Shown here: one piece after another, positions 18,436 through 25,768 of the stretch | How the letters are laid out: each line of letters starts with the position of its first letter | Numbering within the stretch: the first letter of the stretch is position 1 | Assembly (NCBI GenBank): GCA_013298775.1 | Contig: JAAFIV010000045.1 | Coordinates: 1 to 35,265, forward strand | Reading direction: 5' to 3' | Length of the DNA stretch: 35,265 bases | Origin: Ignavibacteria bacterium | Lineage (GTDB): Bacteria; Bacteroidota; Ignavibacteria; Kapaibacteriales; UBA4661 | The notes under the pieces: model-generated | Database searches by the model: none | The model's input: the letters and a program-made list of their open reading frames with translations, nothing else | What the model was told of the DNA's origin: nothing | Made by a program: the position numbers and the translations under genes

Positions 18436-19146
18436 ATGCACCGTTCCTTTGAAGATAGTCTCGACAAGCTGCGTACACGGCTTATTCGCATGGGGAGTAT
18501 TGTTGAAGAGCAGGTAGAATATGCTCTGCGTGCCACGCTGGATGGCAGCCGCGAAGTGGCGCAACTGGTCATGGAGCGTGATGATAAAGTTGATAAATTG
18601 GATATGAAAATTGATAAACAATGCCAAAAGATTTTCGCTCTGCATCAGCCAGTGGCGAGCGATTTGCGGCTTTTGCTTGCTGCGCTGAAAATCAACAATG
18701 AGCTGGAACGCACGGGCGACCTTGCGTACAACGTTGCGCGAAATGTGCTTGAGCAGCCTGATTTGCCACGCATTGCCGAGCAGATGCAGCTTCAACGCCT
18801 CACACAGGGCGTACACACGATGGTGAAAGGTAGCTTGGATGCGTTCGTGAATAACGACCCCGAACTTGCCTACCAAATCATGCGCACGGATAACCAGATT
18901 GATGCGATGACCAAAGACATTTTTGAGGCAACCGTCGCATACATGAAAACCGATGTAAACGTGATAGATGCCTGTGTTGGAATGCTCATGGTGCTGCGTA
19001 ATTTAGAGCGCATGGCAGACCAAGCGACGAACATTTGTGAGAATGTGATTTTCCTTGTGGAAGCAAAACTTGTGAAGATGATTCCAATGCACGGACTGGA
19101 AGATTTTGGGGCAAGCGGGGACAGTGTATCGGAGCCGAGCGCGTAA
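18436..19146 (+). CDS. phoU: Phosphate transport system regulator PhoU
   Basis: A 236-residue all-helical protein of the PhoU family, which links the PstSCAB phosphate transporter to the phosphate-sensing histidine kinase and restrains the Pho response. It has two tandem PhoU three-helix domains. The first has ALHQPVASDLRLLLAALKINNELERTGDLAYNVA; the second has ACVGMLMVLRNLERMADQATNICENVIFLVE. Acidic metal-binding motifs of the E...D type are present in both. MHRSFEDSLDKLR fits the usual family N-terminus, so ATG 18436 is chosen over longer starts. No pst or phoBR genes are in view. Confidence 0.95.
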   Translation: MHRSFEDSLDKLRTRLIRMGSIVEEQVEYALRATLDGSREVAQLVMERDDKVDKLDMKIDKQCQKIFALHQPVASDLRLLLAALKINNELERTGDLAYNVARNVLEQPDLPRIAEQMQLQRLTQGVHTMVKGSLDAFVNNDPELAYQIMRTDNQIDAMTKDIFEATVAYMKTDVNVIDACVGMLMVLRNLERMADQATNICENVIFLVEAKLVKMIPMHGLEDFGASGDSVSEPSA

Positions 19147-19283
19147 TTCCTGCATTTGCAGCATCTTAGCACGGCGATTTTATCTGGGTGAGAAATTCCG
19201 TATTTTTGAAATCTGGTTCTTCTCAACCATGAATTATTTCCCCACAGCGCGATTGTACTCATTCACCATTTACCTCCTTCTCT

Positions 19284-20261
19284 ATGGAAAGCTCACCAAC
19301 ACTGGGATTTCAGCGCATTCAGCCCTCGCATGATGTTGAAAATATTACAACAATTCCATCCAATACGATGAACAATATTGCCGACGTGGAAACGCCAGAA
19401 AGCGCGTCAGCACTCAAGAGCGAGGTTGAACGCCGTCCCGAATGGCTAAAAGTACGCGCTCCGGGCGGAGAAACCTACGCCAACGTTAAAACGATGATGC
19501 GCTCAAAAACGCTTCATACCGTGTGCGAAGAGGCGCGTTGCCCGAACATCAGCGAGTGCTGGAACGCAGGCACGGCAACGTTTATGATTTTGGGCGATAC
19601 GTGTACGCGCTCGTGTGGTTTTTGTGCAGTGAAAACGGGTCGTCCGCTTGTGTTGGACAAAGAAGAGCCGCGCCGTGTGGCAGAAGCAGTGCAGTCTATG
19701 AACTTGAAACACGCAGTCATTACATCGGTGAACCGTGATGAATTGCCCGATGGCGGCTCTGGAATTTTTGCCGAAACGATTTCCGCCGTGCGCGAGGTAA
19801 ATCCAGGCATTACGATTGAAGTGCTGATTCCTGATTTCAAAGGAAAAATGGAATCGCTTGAGCGTATCATCAATGCTCGTCCCGACGTGTTGAATCATAA
19901 CACGGAAACCGTTCCGCGCTTGTATCGCCGTGTGCGTCCGCAAGCAAAATATACATGGACATTGGCGGTGTTGGAAGAAGCAAAAAAACAAGGAATGCGC
20001 ACAAAGACAGGAATTATGCTGGGTTTGGGCGAAACGCGCGAAGAATTACTTACGGTGATGCAGGATTTATGCGCAATTACGGTAGATGTGCTGACACTGG
20101 GTCAATATCTTCAGCCCACAAAAGGACATTTGCCCGTCGAGCGTTTTGTGCATCCCGACGAGTTTGCAGAATTGAAGCAGATTGGTGAAGATATGGGCTT
20201 TGACCTTGTGGAATCAGGTCCGCTTGTGCGCTCATCGTACCATGCAGAGCGTCATGTGTAA
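19284..20261 (+). CDS. lipA: Lipoyl synthase
   Basis: A 325-residue radical-SAM enzyme that inserts two sulfur atoms into the octanoyl group carried by lipoate-dependent proteins such as pyruvate dehydrogenase E2. The auxiliary cluster motif [12 protein letters not shown] supplies Cys81, Cys86 and Cys92. The radical-SAM motif CTRSCGFC supplies Cys107, Cys111 and Cys114. The C-terminal RSSYHA provides the conserved serine ligand. An N-terminal extension of about 45 residues precedes the family core; Met30 (19371) could be an alternative start. A strong intrinsic terminator follows 40 bp after the stop. Confidence 0.97.
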   Translation: MESSPTLGFQRIQPSHDVENITTIPSNTMNNIADVETPESASALKSEVERRPEWLKVRAPGGETYANVKTMMRSKTLHTVCEEARCPNISECWNAGTATFMILGDTCTRSCGFCAVKTGRPLVLDKEEPRRVAEAVQSMNLKHAVITSVNRDELPDGGSGIFAETISAVREVNPGITIEVLIPDFKGKMESLERIINARPDVLNHNTETVPRLYRRVRPQAKYTWTLAVLEEAKKQGMRTKTGIMLGLGETREELLTVMQDLCAITVDVLTLGQYLQPTKGHLPVERFVHPDEFAELKQIGEDMGFDLVESGPLVRSSYHAERHV

Positions 20262-20301
20262 TCAGAATTGTTTCGCAAAATGAGTAGGCAGAATGGCACA
20301 A

Positions 20302-20337
20302 AACCTCTCCAACAGATTCGTTGAAGAGGTTTTTTTA
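20302..20337 (+). terminator. Intrinsic terminator after lipA
   Basis: The stem AACCTCTCCAAC and GTTGAAGAGGTT (one mismatch) around a six-base loop AGATTC is followed directly by seven T residues. It lies about 40 bp past the lipA stop, in the right orientation for a rho-independent terminator. Confidence 0.85.
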
Positions 20338-20389
20338 TTCCCAAAAGAAGGAATCCAAGTTGTGGATAAAAGAAATAAAGTGAAGCGTG

Positions 20390-20432
20390 ATGAGCCGAAG
20401 CAGTCATGCCTAGAAGCCGCATGAAGGCTCAT
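20390..20432. other. Hairpin-forming intergenic segment
   Basis: Outer stem ATGAGCC and GGCTCAT encloses an inner stem TCATGC and GCATGA, giving a 43-base imperfect hairpin with an asymmetric bulge. There is no T-run on either side, so it is not a standard terminator. It lies between the lipA terminator and the 3' end of the minus-strand gene at 20502. It could be a structured 3' UTR or a remnant repeat. Confidence 0.4.
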
Positions 20433-20501
20433 TTAACCTGTGGTTTTTCCCCGTTTGTTGGCACAATGTTCTAAGAAATGGACGTTGGTTTGTTTCGTGT
20501 C

Positions 20502-20963
20502 TTAACGCTTGCGAGCAAGTGTTTGTGCGCTTGTTTTGCGTTTTGCTGTCTCAAGATTAGCTGAGAGCGGCGCAGGAGCGATTTTCAGTGAAGTATTGCC
20601 ACTCGCGATTTGCTCTTGCGCATTTGCACCAATAAGCTGCATGAAGTCGTTTGTCGCTTGAGCGTTTGTTGCTTGAGCGTTTTTCGGTTGTGTATTTGTT
20701 GCTGGCGTTTGTTCGATAGTGTTGAGCGAATCATTCTCCGATTCCATCGTGATATTCAGCAATTCCGTCAAGTGCATTTCGTCGAAGGCTTCTGCTGGAA
20801 TACGCTCAATGTCGGAGCGAGAACAATCAAGGCGCAGAGCTGGTGCTTCGGTGGCTTGTGCTGAACGTATTTGAGGTGTTGTATCGGCTGCAAACACGGA
20901 AACCGCACATAAAGCAATCCACAAAGCTGATAATGCCAAAGCGAGAGCGCGTTTCTTCGTCAT
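20502..20963 (-). CDS. Small secreted protein of unknown function
   Basis: I do not recognise a family. The 153-residue product starts MTKKRALALALSALW, a good signal peptide with probable cleavage after VSVFA. The mature part is low in complexity, Ala/Thr/Gln/Asn-rich, with AQATNAQATN as a short tandem unit and a basic tail (LARKR). One Cys (DCSRSD) is present. The frame extends upstream with TTG at 20978, but ATG 20963 has GGAG about 9 bases upstream and is preferred. It is the only minus-strand gene among the first 25 kb and is transcribed divergently from the gene at 21267. Confidence 0.72.
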   Translation of the reverse strand: MTKKRALALALSALWIALCAVSVFAADTTPQIRSAQATEAPALRLDCSRSDIERIPAEAFDEMHLTELLNITMESENDSLNTIEQTPATNTQPKNAQATNAQATNDFMQLIGANAQEQIASGNTSLKIAPAPLSANLETAKRKTSAQTLARKR

Positions 20964-21266
20964 GATGTTCTTCTCCAAAAGAATGAAGTTTGTATTTTCT
21001 AACGTATAATTGATTGTTATACAAAAGATATGTTAAAAACTCATGCCAGAAATTTTATTGCTCTTTTTTGTTAAATATAGTCATTTTTGATTCCTAAGCT
21101 CTCAAGAAAACCTCTTGAGAATGAGAGCTTTGGATTGCGATGAGAGCTATGAGAGTTTTTGAGAGAAAATGAGAGTTGTGAGGGTTTTTGAAACATTCCA
21201 TTTGAAAAAGCAGTACATTGCGCTTTCGCATTTGCTCAATTTTCTTTTTGGCAATATTTTCAAGAT
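20964..21266. other. AT-rich divergent intergenic region with palindromes and GAGAG repeats
   Basis: About 300 bp between two divergently transcribed genes for secreted proteins. Nearest the minus-strand gene is GTATAA-7-TTATAC (21004-21022). A second palindrome pairs AAGCTCTCA (21096-21104) with TGAGAGCTT (21122-21130). The TGAGAG word recurs about five times between 21121 and 21175. The region probably holds promoters for both genes. Confidence 0.5.
21004..21022. promoter_or_regulatory. Possible operator palindrome GTATAA-N7-TTATAC
   Basis: A perfect 6-base inverted repeat separated by seven bases. It lies about 40 bp upstream of the ATG of the small secreted protein on the minus strand, where a promoter would be expected. 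The size and symmetry fit a dimeric regulator site, but short AT-rich palindromes arise by chance. Confidence 0.3.
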
Positions 21267-21959
21267 ATGTTCATGGAACAATGGCTTCAACGCTTGATAA
21301 TTGCTGGTGTGTGCTTGGTTGTGTGCTTCTTCTGTGGCTTCTCATCGTGCGCTGATGCTCTGAGGGTGCAGACCGTTACGCAGCGCGTTATCCTTCAACG
21401 CCAAACAACATTGTACAAACTCCAGCAAGGACGGCGTACTCCAGAATACTTTGGTATGGCACTCGCTGAAGATACTCTGTTTTCCTTTGCTACGGTTCAA
21501 GCTCCCAGCGAAGCAGGGAACAGGCAGCTTTTCTACATTGTGCGCGAAAGCGGCGAGGCGTGGTTTGATGCTGATTCGGGGCAAAGTTCGCCCAAAGCCT
21601 TGACCGAGTACGATGCCGTTACGCGGGTCTGCGATACGAAATTTTCCCTGCCAAGCGATATGGATTCCCTCGCATGGGCGCGGGCGTTTGCCTTCGTGGA
21701 CACGCACACGAGCGATATTATCAATCAAGCCAGCCCGACGCTTATTCAAACAAGCAAGCGGAACCGATTGCCGAACAGCATAAGTTTTACCATTCGCCGC
21801 ACACCACAGGCGGGCGGAATAGTGCAATACAGCGTCCGCGCCAATGAAAGCCTTACCGACCTGAACGCCAGAAAATGTGCTTTCTTCATGCAAACCGGAC
21901 GCGATGAACGGTTTTATCAGGGCTTGGAGCAAATGACACCGAAAGCGCGGCGCGAGTAG
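21267..21959 (+). CDS. Exported protein of unknown function, possible lipoprotein
   Basis: A 230-residue protein I cannot assign. The N-terminus has a hydrophobic segment (about residues 9-27, LIIAGVCLVVCFFCGFSSC) typical of a signal sequence. The final FSSC could act as a degenerate lipobox, making it a lipoprotein candidate, but the Phe is not ideal. The mature part is mixed alpha/beta with no recognised motif and few cysteines. ATG 21273 (Met3) is an alternative start. A variable promoter region with GAGAG repeats lies upstream. There is a gap of about 140 bp before the next gene. Confidence 0.7.
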   Translation: MFMEQWLQRLIIAGVCLVVCFFCGFSSCADALRVQTVTQRVILQRQTTLYKLQQGRRTPEYFGMALAEDTLFSFATVQAPSEAGNRQLFYIVRESGEAWFDADSGQSSPKALTEYDAVTRVCDTKFSLPSDMDSLAWARAFAFVDTHTSDIINQASPTLIQTSKRNRLPNSISFTIRRTPQAGGIVQYSVRANESLTDLNARKCAFFMQTGRDERFYQGLEQMTPKARRE

Positions 21960-22099
21960 GCTGGAAGTAAAATGACATAGCTAAAAATGAGGCATATACA
22001 ATCAGGAGGGTAAATTCAAAATATGATTTCCTCTGAATTTATCGTATTTTTGCAGCCTTGAATCCACATCACTCATCATTTTTTCACTGTTCAAGAATT

Positions 22100-22579
22100 A
22101 TGCGCGAACTCTCTATTGAAAGCAATGGTAGCCTTGAAAAAACAGCCGTGTACATCAACGGCGAACAGATTAGCGGCATTCACCAGCTCATGCTCCACAT
22201 CAACGAAGACGGCGATTTCGATACGATTCTCGTGTACGAAGGCACGGATAAACAGATGTACACCAAGAATCTTTTTTCGGATTATTTGGATAATATCAAA
22301 AAGGTGCCGCCTACCTTCACCGAAGAAGAGGCACAGTATTTACGCCTTCTCACGGTGACGAGCGATGGTGACTTAGCAAATACGCTGGTCTATATCAATG
22401 AAGAAGAACAAATCGGCTTGACGGATTTGCTCGTGCAGGTACAGCGCGGTGCGCAAGCGCAAAAATCCTTAACATCCTTCTTCAAGAAGCAAGAACCCGC
22501 CGAGCGTCCCGTGTTTCGCGCCGAAGCGCAGTACCGCAATGAGGACGATACTATTTCCACTGAATTGATTTTTGGATAA
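22100..22579 (+). CDS. Hypothetical protein with two copies of a short beta-rich motif
   Basis: A soluble, acidic protein of about 159 residues, not recognised by family. Two internal segments align: LSIESNGSLEKTAVYINGEQISGIHQLML and LTVTSDGDLANTLVYINEEEQIGLTDLLV. They share S.DG.L..T.VYIN.E.I.G...L. A third, weaker match closes the protein (AEAQYRNEDDTISTELIFG). This suggests tandem beta-units. There is no signal peptide. The frame opens at TTG 22058, but ATG 22100 begins the conserved-looking part. The HisF-like gene starts 12 bp after the stop, so they are likely co-transcribed. Confidence 0.75.
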   Translation: MRELSIESNGSLEKTAVYINGEQISGIHQLMLHINEDGDFDTILVYEGTDKQMYTKNLFSDYLDNIKKVPPTFTEEEAQYLRLLTVTSDGDLANTLVYINEEEQIGLTDLLVQVQRGAQAQKSLTSFFKKQEPAERPVFRAEAQYRNEDDTISTELIFG

Positions 22580-22591
22580 GGTACTTCATTT

Positions 22592-23377
22592 ATGCTCAAA
22601 CGCCGCTTGATTCCTAAACTTCAGATGAAGCAAAGTCGCTTCAGCCCAAACCAAATGGTGCTGGTAACGACGGTGCAATTTGACAAAGTTGTTGAAGTAG
22701 GCGACCCCGTGTCGCAAGCAAAGATTTATCAAGCACAGGCAGCAGATGAACTTGTTTTTCTTGACCTCGATGCCACGCCGAATTCCCGCAAACCAATGGC
22801 GCATATTATTCGCAAAGCAGCAGAAGAAATCTTTATGCCGATGACCATTGGCGGCGGCGTAACGTCGCTGGAAGATTTTCGCCTCATGCTGGAAAATGGC
22901 GCGGATAAAGTTGCCATCAACACCGCCGCACTGGACACGCCCGACCTAATAACGCAAGCCTCTGAGCGGTTTGGGGCGCAGTGCGTGGTGGTGAGCATTG
23001 ATTTTAAGCAAACAGACGATGGCGCGTACAAAGTCTGGACGGCGTGTGGCAGACGCGCAACACCGCTTCATCCCTTGGAATGGGCGCAAAAAGCAGAAGA
23101 ATTGGGCGCGGGCGAACTCATGCTCACCTCGATTGACCGCGATGGAATGCGCAAAGGGCTGGATGTGGATATGATTCGCACTATCGCTGAAGCCGTCTCT
23201 ATTCCTGTAATTGCGGCGGGTGGCTGCGGCGTTGCGATGGACTTTGTCGATGGTTTTCAGCTCGGCAAAGCCGATGCGGTTTCGGCAGGAACATTCTTTT
23301 GTTTTCAAGACCAAAACCCCATGCAAACCCGCGCCCACATTGCCAATGCGGGTATTCCTATTCGTCTTCACACCTGA
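22592..23377 (+). CDS. HisF-like imidazole glycerol phosphate synthase paralogue (WbuZ-type)
   Basis: A 261-residue TIM-barrel protein similar along its length to HisF. True HisF uses Asp11 and Asp130 to form the imidazole ring from PRFAR and ammonia. Here the first motif reads IPKLQMKQ instead of IPCLDVKDG, so the residue matching Asp11 is Gln11. The second, VVVSIDFKQ, keeps Asp137. MVLVTTVQFDKVVEVGDPVSQAKIY and SIDRDGMRKGLDVD are typical of the HisF paralogues (WbuZ) that accompany sugar amidotransferases in polysaccharide loci. No hisH, hisA or WbuX-like gene is nearby. A role in ammonia-dependent modification of a sugar or other metabolite is inferred, and histidine synthesis looks unlikely. 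Confidence 0.85.
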   Translation: MLKRRLIPKLQMKQSRFSPNQMVLVTTVQFDKVVEVGDPVSQAKIYQAQAADELVFLDLDATPNSRKPMAHIIRKAAEEIFMPMTIGGGVTSLEDFRLMLENGADKVAINTAALDTPDLITQASERFGAQCVVVSIDFKQTDDGAYKVWTACGRRATPLHPLEWAQKAEELGAGELMLTSIDRDGMRKGLDVDMIRTIAEAVSIPVIAAGGCGVAMDFVDGFQLGKADAVSAGTFFCFQDQNPMQTRAHIANAGIPIRLHT

Positions 23378-23406
23378 TTCAAGACCCTTGATTTTCCTTC
23401 GATTTT

Positions 23407-24387
23407 ATGCGTGTTTCACAAGAATTCCCTTTCCAACTGTTGCTCTCGTTGATGCTTGTTCTCTCCATGCAGAGCGCATCAAACCTCCACGCGCAAGATG
23501 TTCGCGTCCAAGCAACGCTGGATACCACTGCAATTCGCATTGGCGAACAAACCGCACTGCGCCTCAACGTTGAGCATTCACGCGGTGTGCAGGTGCGTTT
23601 CCCGATGCCGCAGGATAGTTTATCGCCAAATATCGAAATTGTTTCGCGCAGCGCGGTGGATTCCACCGACGAGCAAGGACGCGCTGTGCAGCGTCAAATC
23701 TACACGCTTACTTCCTTCACCGATGGTCTGCATGATATTCCCGCGCTCACGGTGCAATATCGCAAGCCGAATGACACGGCATTGTACAGCATTCAAACGC
23801 CGATTCTTACGCTGACCGTGCAGGGTGTTCCTGTGGATACGACCAATCGCCAAATCCGCGACATCAAGCCGCCAATGGCGGTGGAGCGCACCTTTGCTGA
23901 GATTGCACCCTACCTGCTCATCGCGCTTGGCGTGATTGCTGCCATTGCGGGCGGCGTCTATTGGTGGCGGAAGCGAAAACCTGTTGTCGGCGAGGAAGTG
24001 CGACCCTCTGTACCGAGTTTGCCGCCGTATCAGGTGGCAATGGAAGAGCTGGAACGCTTGGAGAAAGAACGTCTCTGGCAAGCGGGCGACGCGAAGGAAT
24101 ATCACACACGGCTTGCAGACATTGTGCGCGTGTACGTCGAGCGCAGTTACAACGTTACGACGCTCGAAGCCACGAGCGATGAGATTTTAGCGCAATTCCG
24201 CATGGTTGCTGCTCCGACGGGTAGTTTGGAAATGCTGCGTTTCGTTTTAAAAACGGCAGACATGGTGAAATTTGCTCGCTACGAAGCACTTCCCGATGAA
24301 AACGACCGCTCTATGAAATTGGCAAAAGAATTTGTGACGATTACGACCTTGAAGCCGGAAACACAAGAAAATATCACGCTTGGGTAA
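23407..24387 (+). CDS. BatD-like membrane protein
   Basis: A 326-residue protein with a signal peptide (cleavage near LHAQ), a periplasmic beta-sandwich region with the BatD-like start IRIGEQTALRLNVEHS, and a single membrane segment (about residues 166-190, ending in basic WWRKRK). Its cytoplasmic helical domain (EYHTRLADIVRVYVERSYNV and ATSDEILAQF) resembles DUF4381/BatD C-terminal regions. Bat proteins accompany MoxR ATPases and VWA-domain proteins in Bacteroidota. Here no moxR, batA or batB is adjacent. The gene follows the HisF-like gene by about 30 bp and is followed by a family C repeat. Confidence 0.75.
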   Translation: MRVSQEFPFQLLLSLMLVLSMQSASNLHAQDVRVQATLDTTAIRIGEQTALRLNVEHSRGVQVRFPMPQDSLSPNIEIVSRSAVDSTDEQGRAVQRQIYTLTSFTDGLHDIPALTVQYRKPNDTALYSIQTPILTLTVQGVPVDTTNRQIRDIKPPMAVERTFAEIAPYLLIALGVIAAIAGGVYWWRKRKPVVGEEVRPSVPSLPPYQVAMEELERLEKERLWQAGDAKEYHTRLADIVRVYVERSYNVTTLEATSDEILAQFRMVAAPTGSLEMLRFVLKTADMVKFARYEALPDENDRSMKLAKEFVTITTLKPETQENITLG

Positions 24388-24410
24388 GTTTTTCGTAACT
24401 GCTTAGATAT

Positions 24411-24520
24411 TCCCGTCGGGCGGCTGTTATCACAAGCGCAGTAGCCGTCCGGCGGGTGCTGTGCAAGCGACTCACCCGCCAGACGGCAGCGCATCTGCAC
24501 TCCTCAGCCGCCCGACGGGA
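24411..24520. repeat. Family C palindromic repeat, copy 3 (reverse)
   Basis: A 110-bp copy in the opposite orientation to those at 7294 and 16701. Outer ends TCCCGTCGGGCGGCTG and CAGCCGCCCGACGGGA are exact complements. The asymmetric TGTTATCACAAG segment is on the left here and on the right in the other two, which gives the orientation. It lies between the BatD-like gene and bshB1. Confidence 0.92.
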
Positions 24521-24571
24521 TAGTACCTGACCAGTTACGTTTTTCCTTTAGAATTATCCCTCATTGCCCGC

Positions 24572-25417
24572 ATGAATCCTTATCATCACACCATCAATGC
24601 TGACCGTATTTTTCACGCTGAAACCGCACGAGAAGACGCATCGTCTCTGTTGCCACCGCCTGTTCATGCACTGGTGATTGCGGCGCATCCCGACGATGCC
24701 GAGCTTTCTTGCGGTGGCGTGATTCTGCAAATGACTTCGGAAGGCAAGGGCGTTGCGGTGGTGGAATGCACACGCGGGGAAATGGGTTCGCGCGGTACGC
24801 CAGAGATTCGGCGCAATGAAGCTCTGGAAGCCGCAAAAATACTAGGATTGACGGAACGGTGGAATTTGAATTTGCCTGATGGAAATATTACCCAAACGCC
24901 AGAAAATATCGCGGCAATCGTGGCGGCAATTCGCTACTTTCGCCCGAATATTCTGCTTTTCAATCCGCCCCACGAGCGGCACATTGACCACGAAAACGTG
25001 CATCGCCTCACGCGAACAGCCGTGTTCCAGAGCGGGTTGGCAAAATTACAGGTTGAAGCCTTCGGAGTGAAACTGCCGCCGCATCGCCCCAAGCGGCTTT
25101 TTTGCTATATGCAGACCTACGAATTTGAACCAACCTTTTACGTGGATATTTCCGCGCATTTCGAGGGAAAACTCCGCTCCATTTTTGCTCATTCTTCGCA
25201 AGTATTTGTGCCATCCGAAGCAAAAAAAGCGGATGAACCAGATGCCGTTCAAGAAGACGCAAACGCTCCCCAAACCTTGATTTCCAGCCCAGAATTTTAC
25301 GAATTTTTGAAAGCCCGCGCACGGCATTTTGGCGGGAAAATTGGAGTGCAGTATGCGGAAGGATTTTTGTCTATTGAGGCACTTGGTTTCCGCTCACTAT
25401 CGGATATGCTTGGGTAA
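24572..25417 (+). CDS. bshB1: Bacillithiol biosynthesis deacetylase BshB1 (LmbE family)
   Basis: A 281-residue zinc-dependent de-N-acetylase. BshB1 removes the acetyl group from N-acetylglucosaminyl-malate, the second step of bacillithiol synthesis. The LmbE motif AHPDDAE (His39, Asp42) and the second ligand motif PPHERHIDHENVH (His137 to His140) are present, along with SSPEFYEFLKARARHFG and YAEGF near the C-terminus, typical of BshB1. A roughly 15-residue Glu/Asp/Ala insertion precedes ISSPEF. The first 30 residues are an extension before the core. bshA and bshC are not in the window. Confidence 0.92.
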   Translation: MNPYHHTINADRIFHAETAREDASSLLPPPVHALVIAAHPDDAELSCGGVILQMTSEGKGVAVVECTRGEMGSRGTPEIRRNEALEAAKILGLTERWNLNLPDGNITQTPENIAAIVAAIRYFRPNILLFNPPHERHIDHENVHRLTRTAVFQSGLAKLQVEAFGVKLPPHRPKRLFCYMQTYEFEPTFYVDISAHFEGKLRSIFAHSSQVFVPSEAKKADEPDAVQEDANAPQTLISSPEFYEFLKARARHFGGKIGVQYAEGFLSIEALGFRSLSDMLG

Positions 25418-25524
25418 ACAGGAACGTGTAATTTTGAATCCTTTTTGATATGCCTCAACGCAAGGTATAATCTGTCTTACAAGCCTATTTTTTGATTTTT
25501 GCACTTTGAAGCAGTTTTTCCTGC

Positions 25525-25557
25525 AAGCCTGATATAGTCCGCGACACAGGCTTTTTT
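25525..25557 (+). terminator. Probable intrinsic terminator after bshB1
   Basis: A seven-base stem AAGCCTG and CAGGCTT is followed by a run of T residues. It lies about 110 bp after the bshB1 stop. The loop is long (about 15 bases), so the strength is uncertain. Confidence 0.65.
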
Positions 25558-25624
25558 TGCATCAAGGTCGGCAAAACCGACCGTTGCTTTTAAGACAGTA
25601 CACGGATGAGTTACTTTGGTCTTC

Positions 25625-25702
25625 AGTGGCTTGAGACTTCTTGTCTGTGAGTGTTAGTGCAGGTTTTAGATGACAAACATAGGCAGGGATATCTGCGCCA
25701 CT
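25625..25702. repeat. Family A palindromic repeat, copy 5 (mosaic arms)
   Basis: Left arm AGTGGCTTGAGACTTCTTG and right arm ATATCTGCGCCACT belong to two different arm classes, so they pair only at the outermost AGTGGC and near the loop. The linker AGTGTTAGTGCAGGTTTTAG is conserved. Its left arm is the complement of the right arm at 10244, and its right arm resembles the units at 11266 and 33955. Confidence 0.85.
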
Positions 25703-25768
25703 GAAAGTTCTGCTATTGTCGTGCAAAGCTACAATTTTTTACCACATTTTTGCGAAAAGGAAAGAATC

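Larger units (their letters stand above)
25418..25768. other. Intergenic stretch between convergent genes bshB1 and nnr
   Basis: About 350 bp with no supportable gene. It contains a probable intrinsic terminator at 25525, a small hairpin GGTCGG-CAAAA-CCGACC (25566-25582) and a family A repeat at 25625. The two flanking genes converge here, so the region needs no promoter. Confidence 0.6.

Noticed and set aside
4337-25702. CRISPR array
   Set aside because: The repeats are dispersed over 20 kb between genes, palindromic over their whole length and not spaced by unique spacers.
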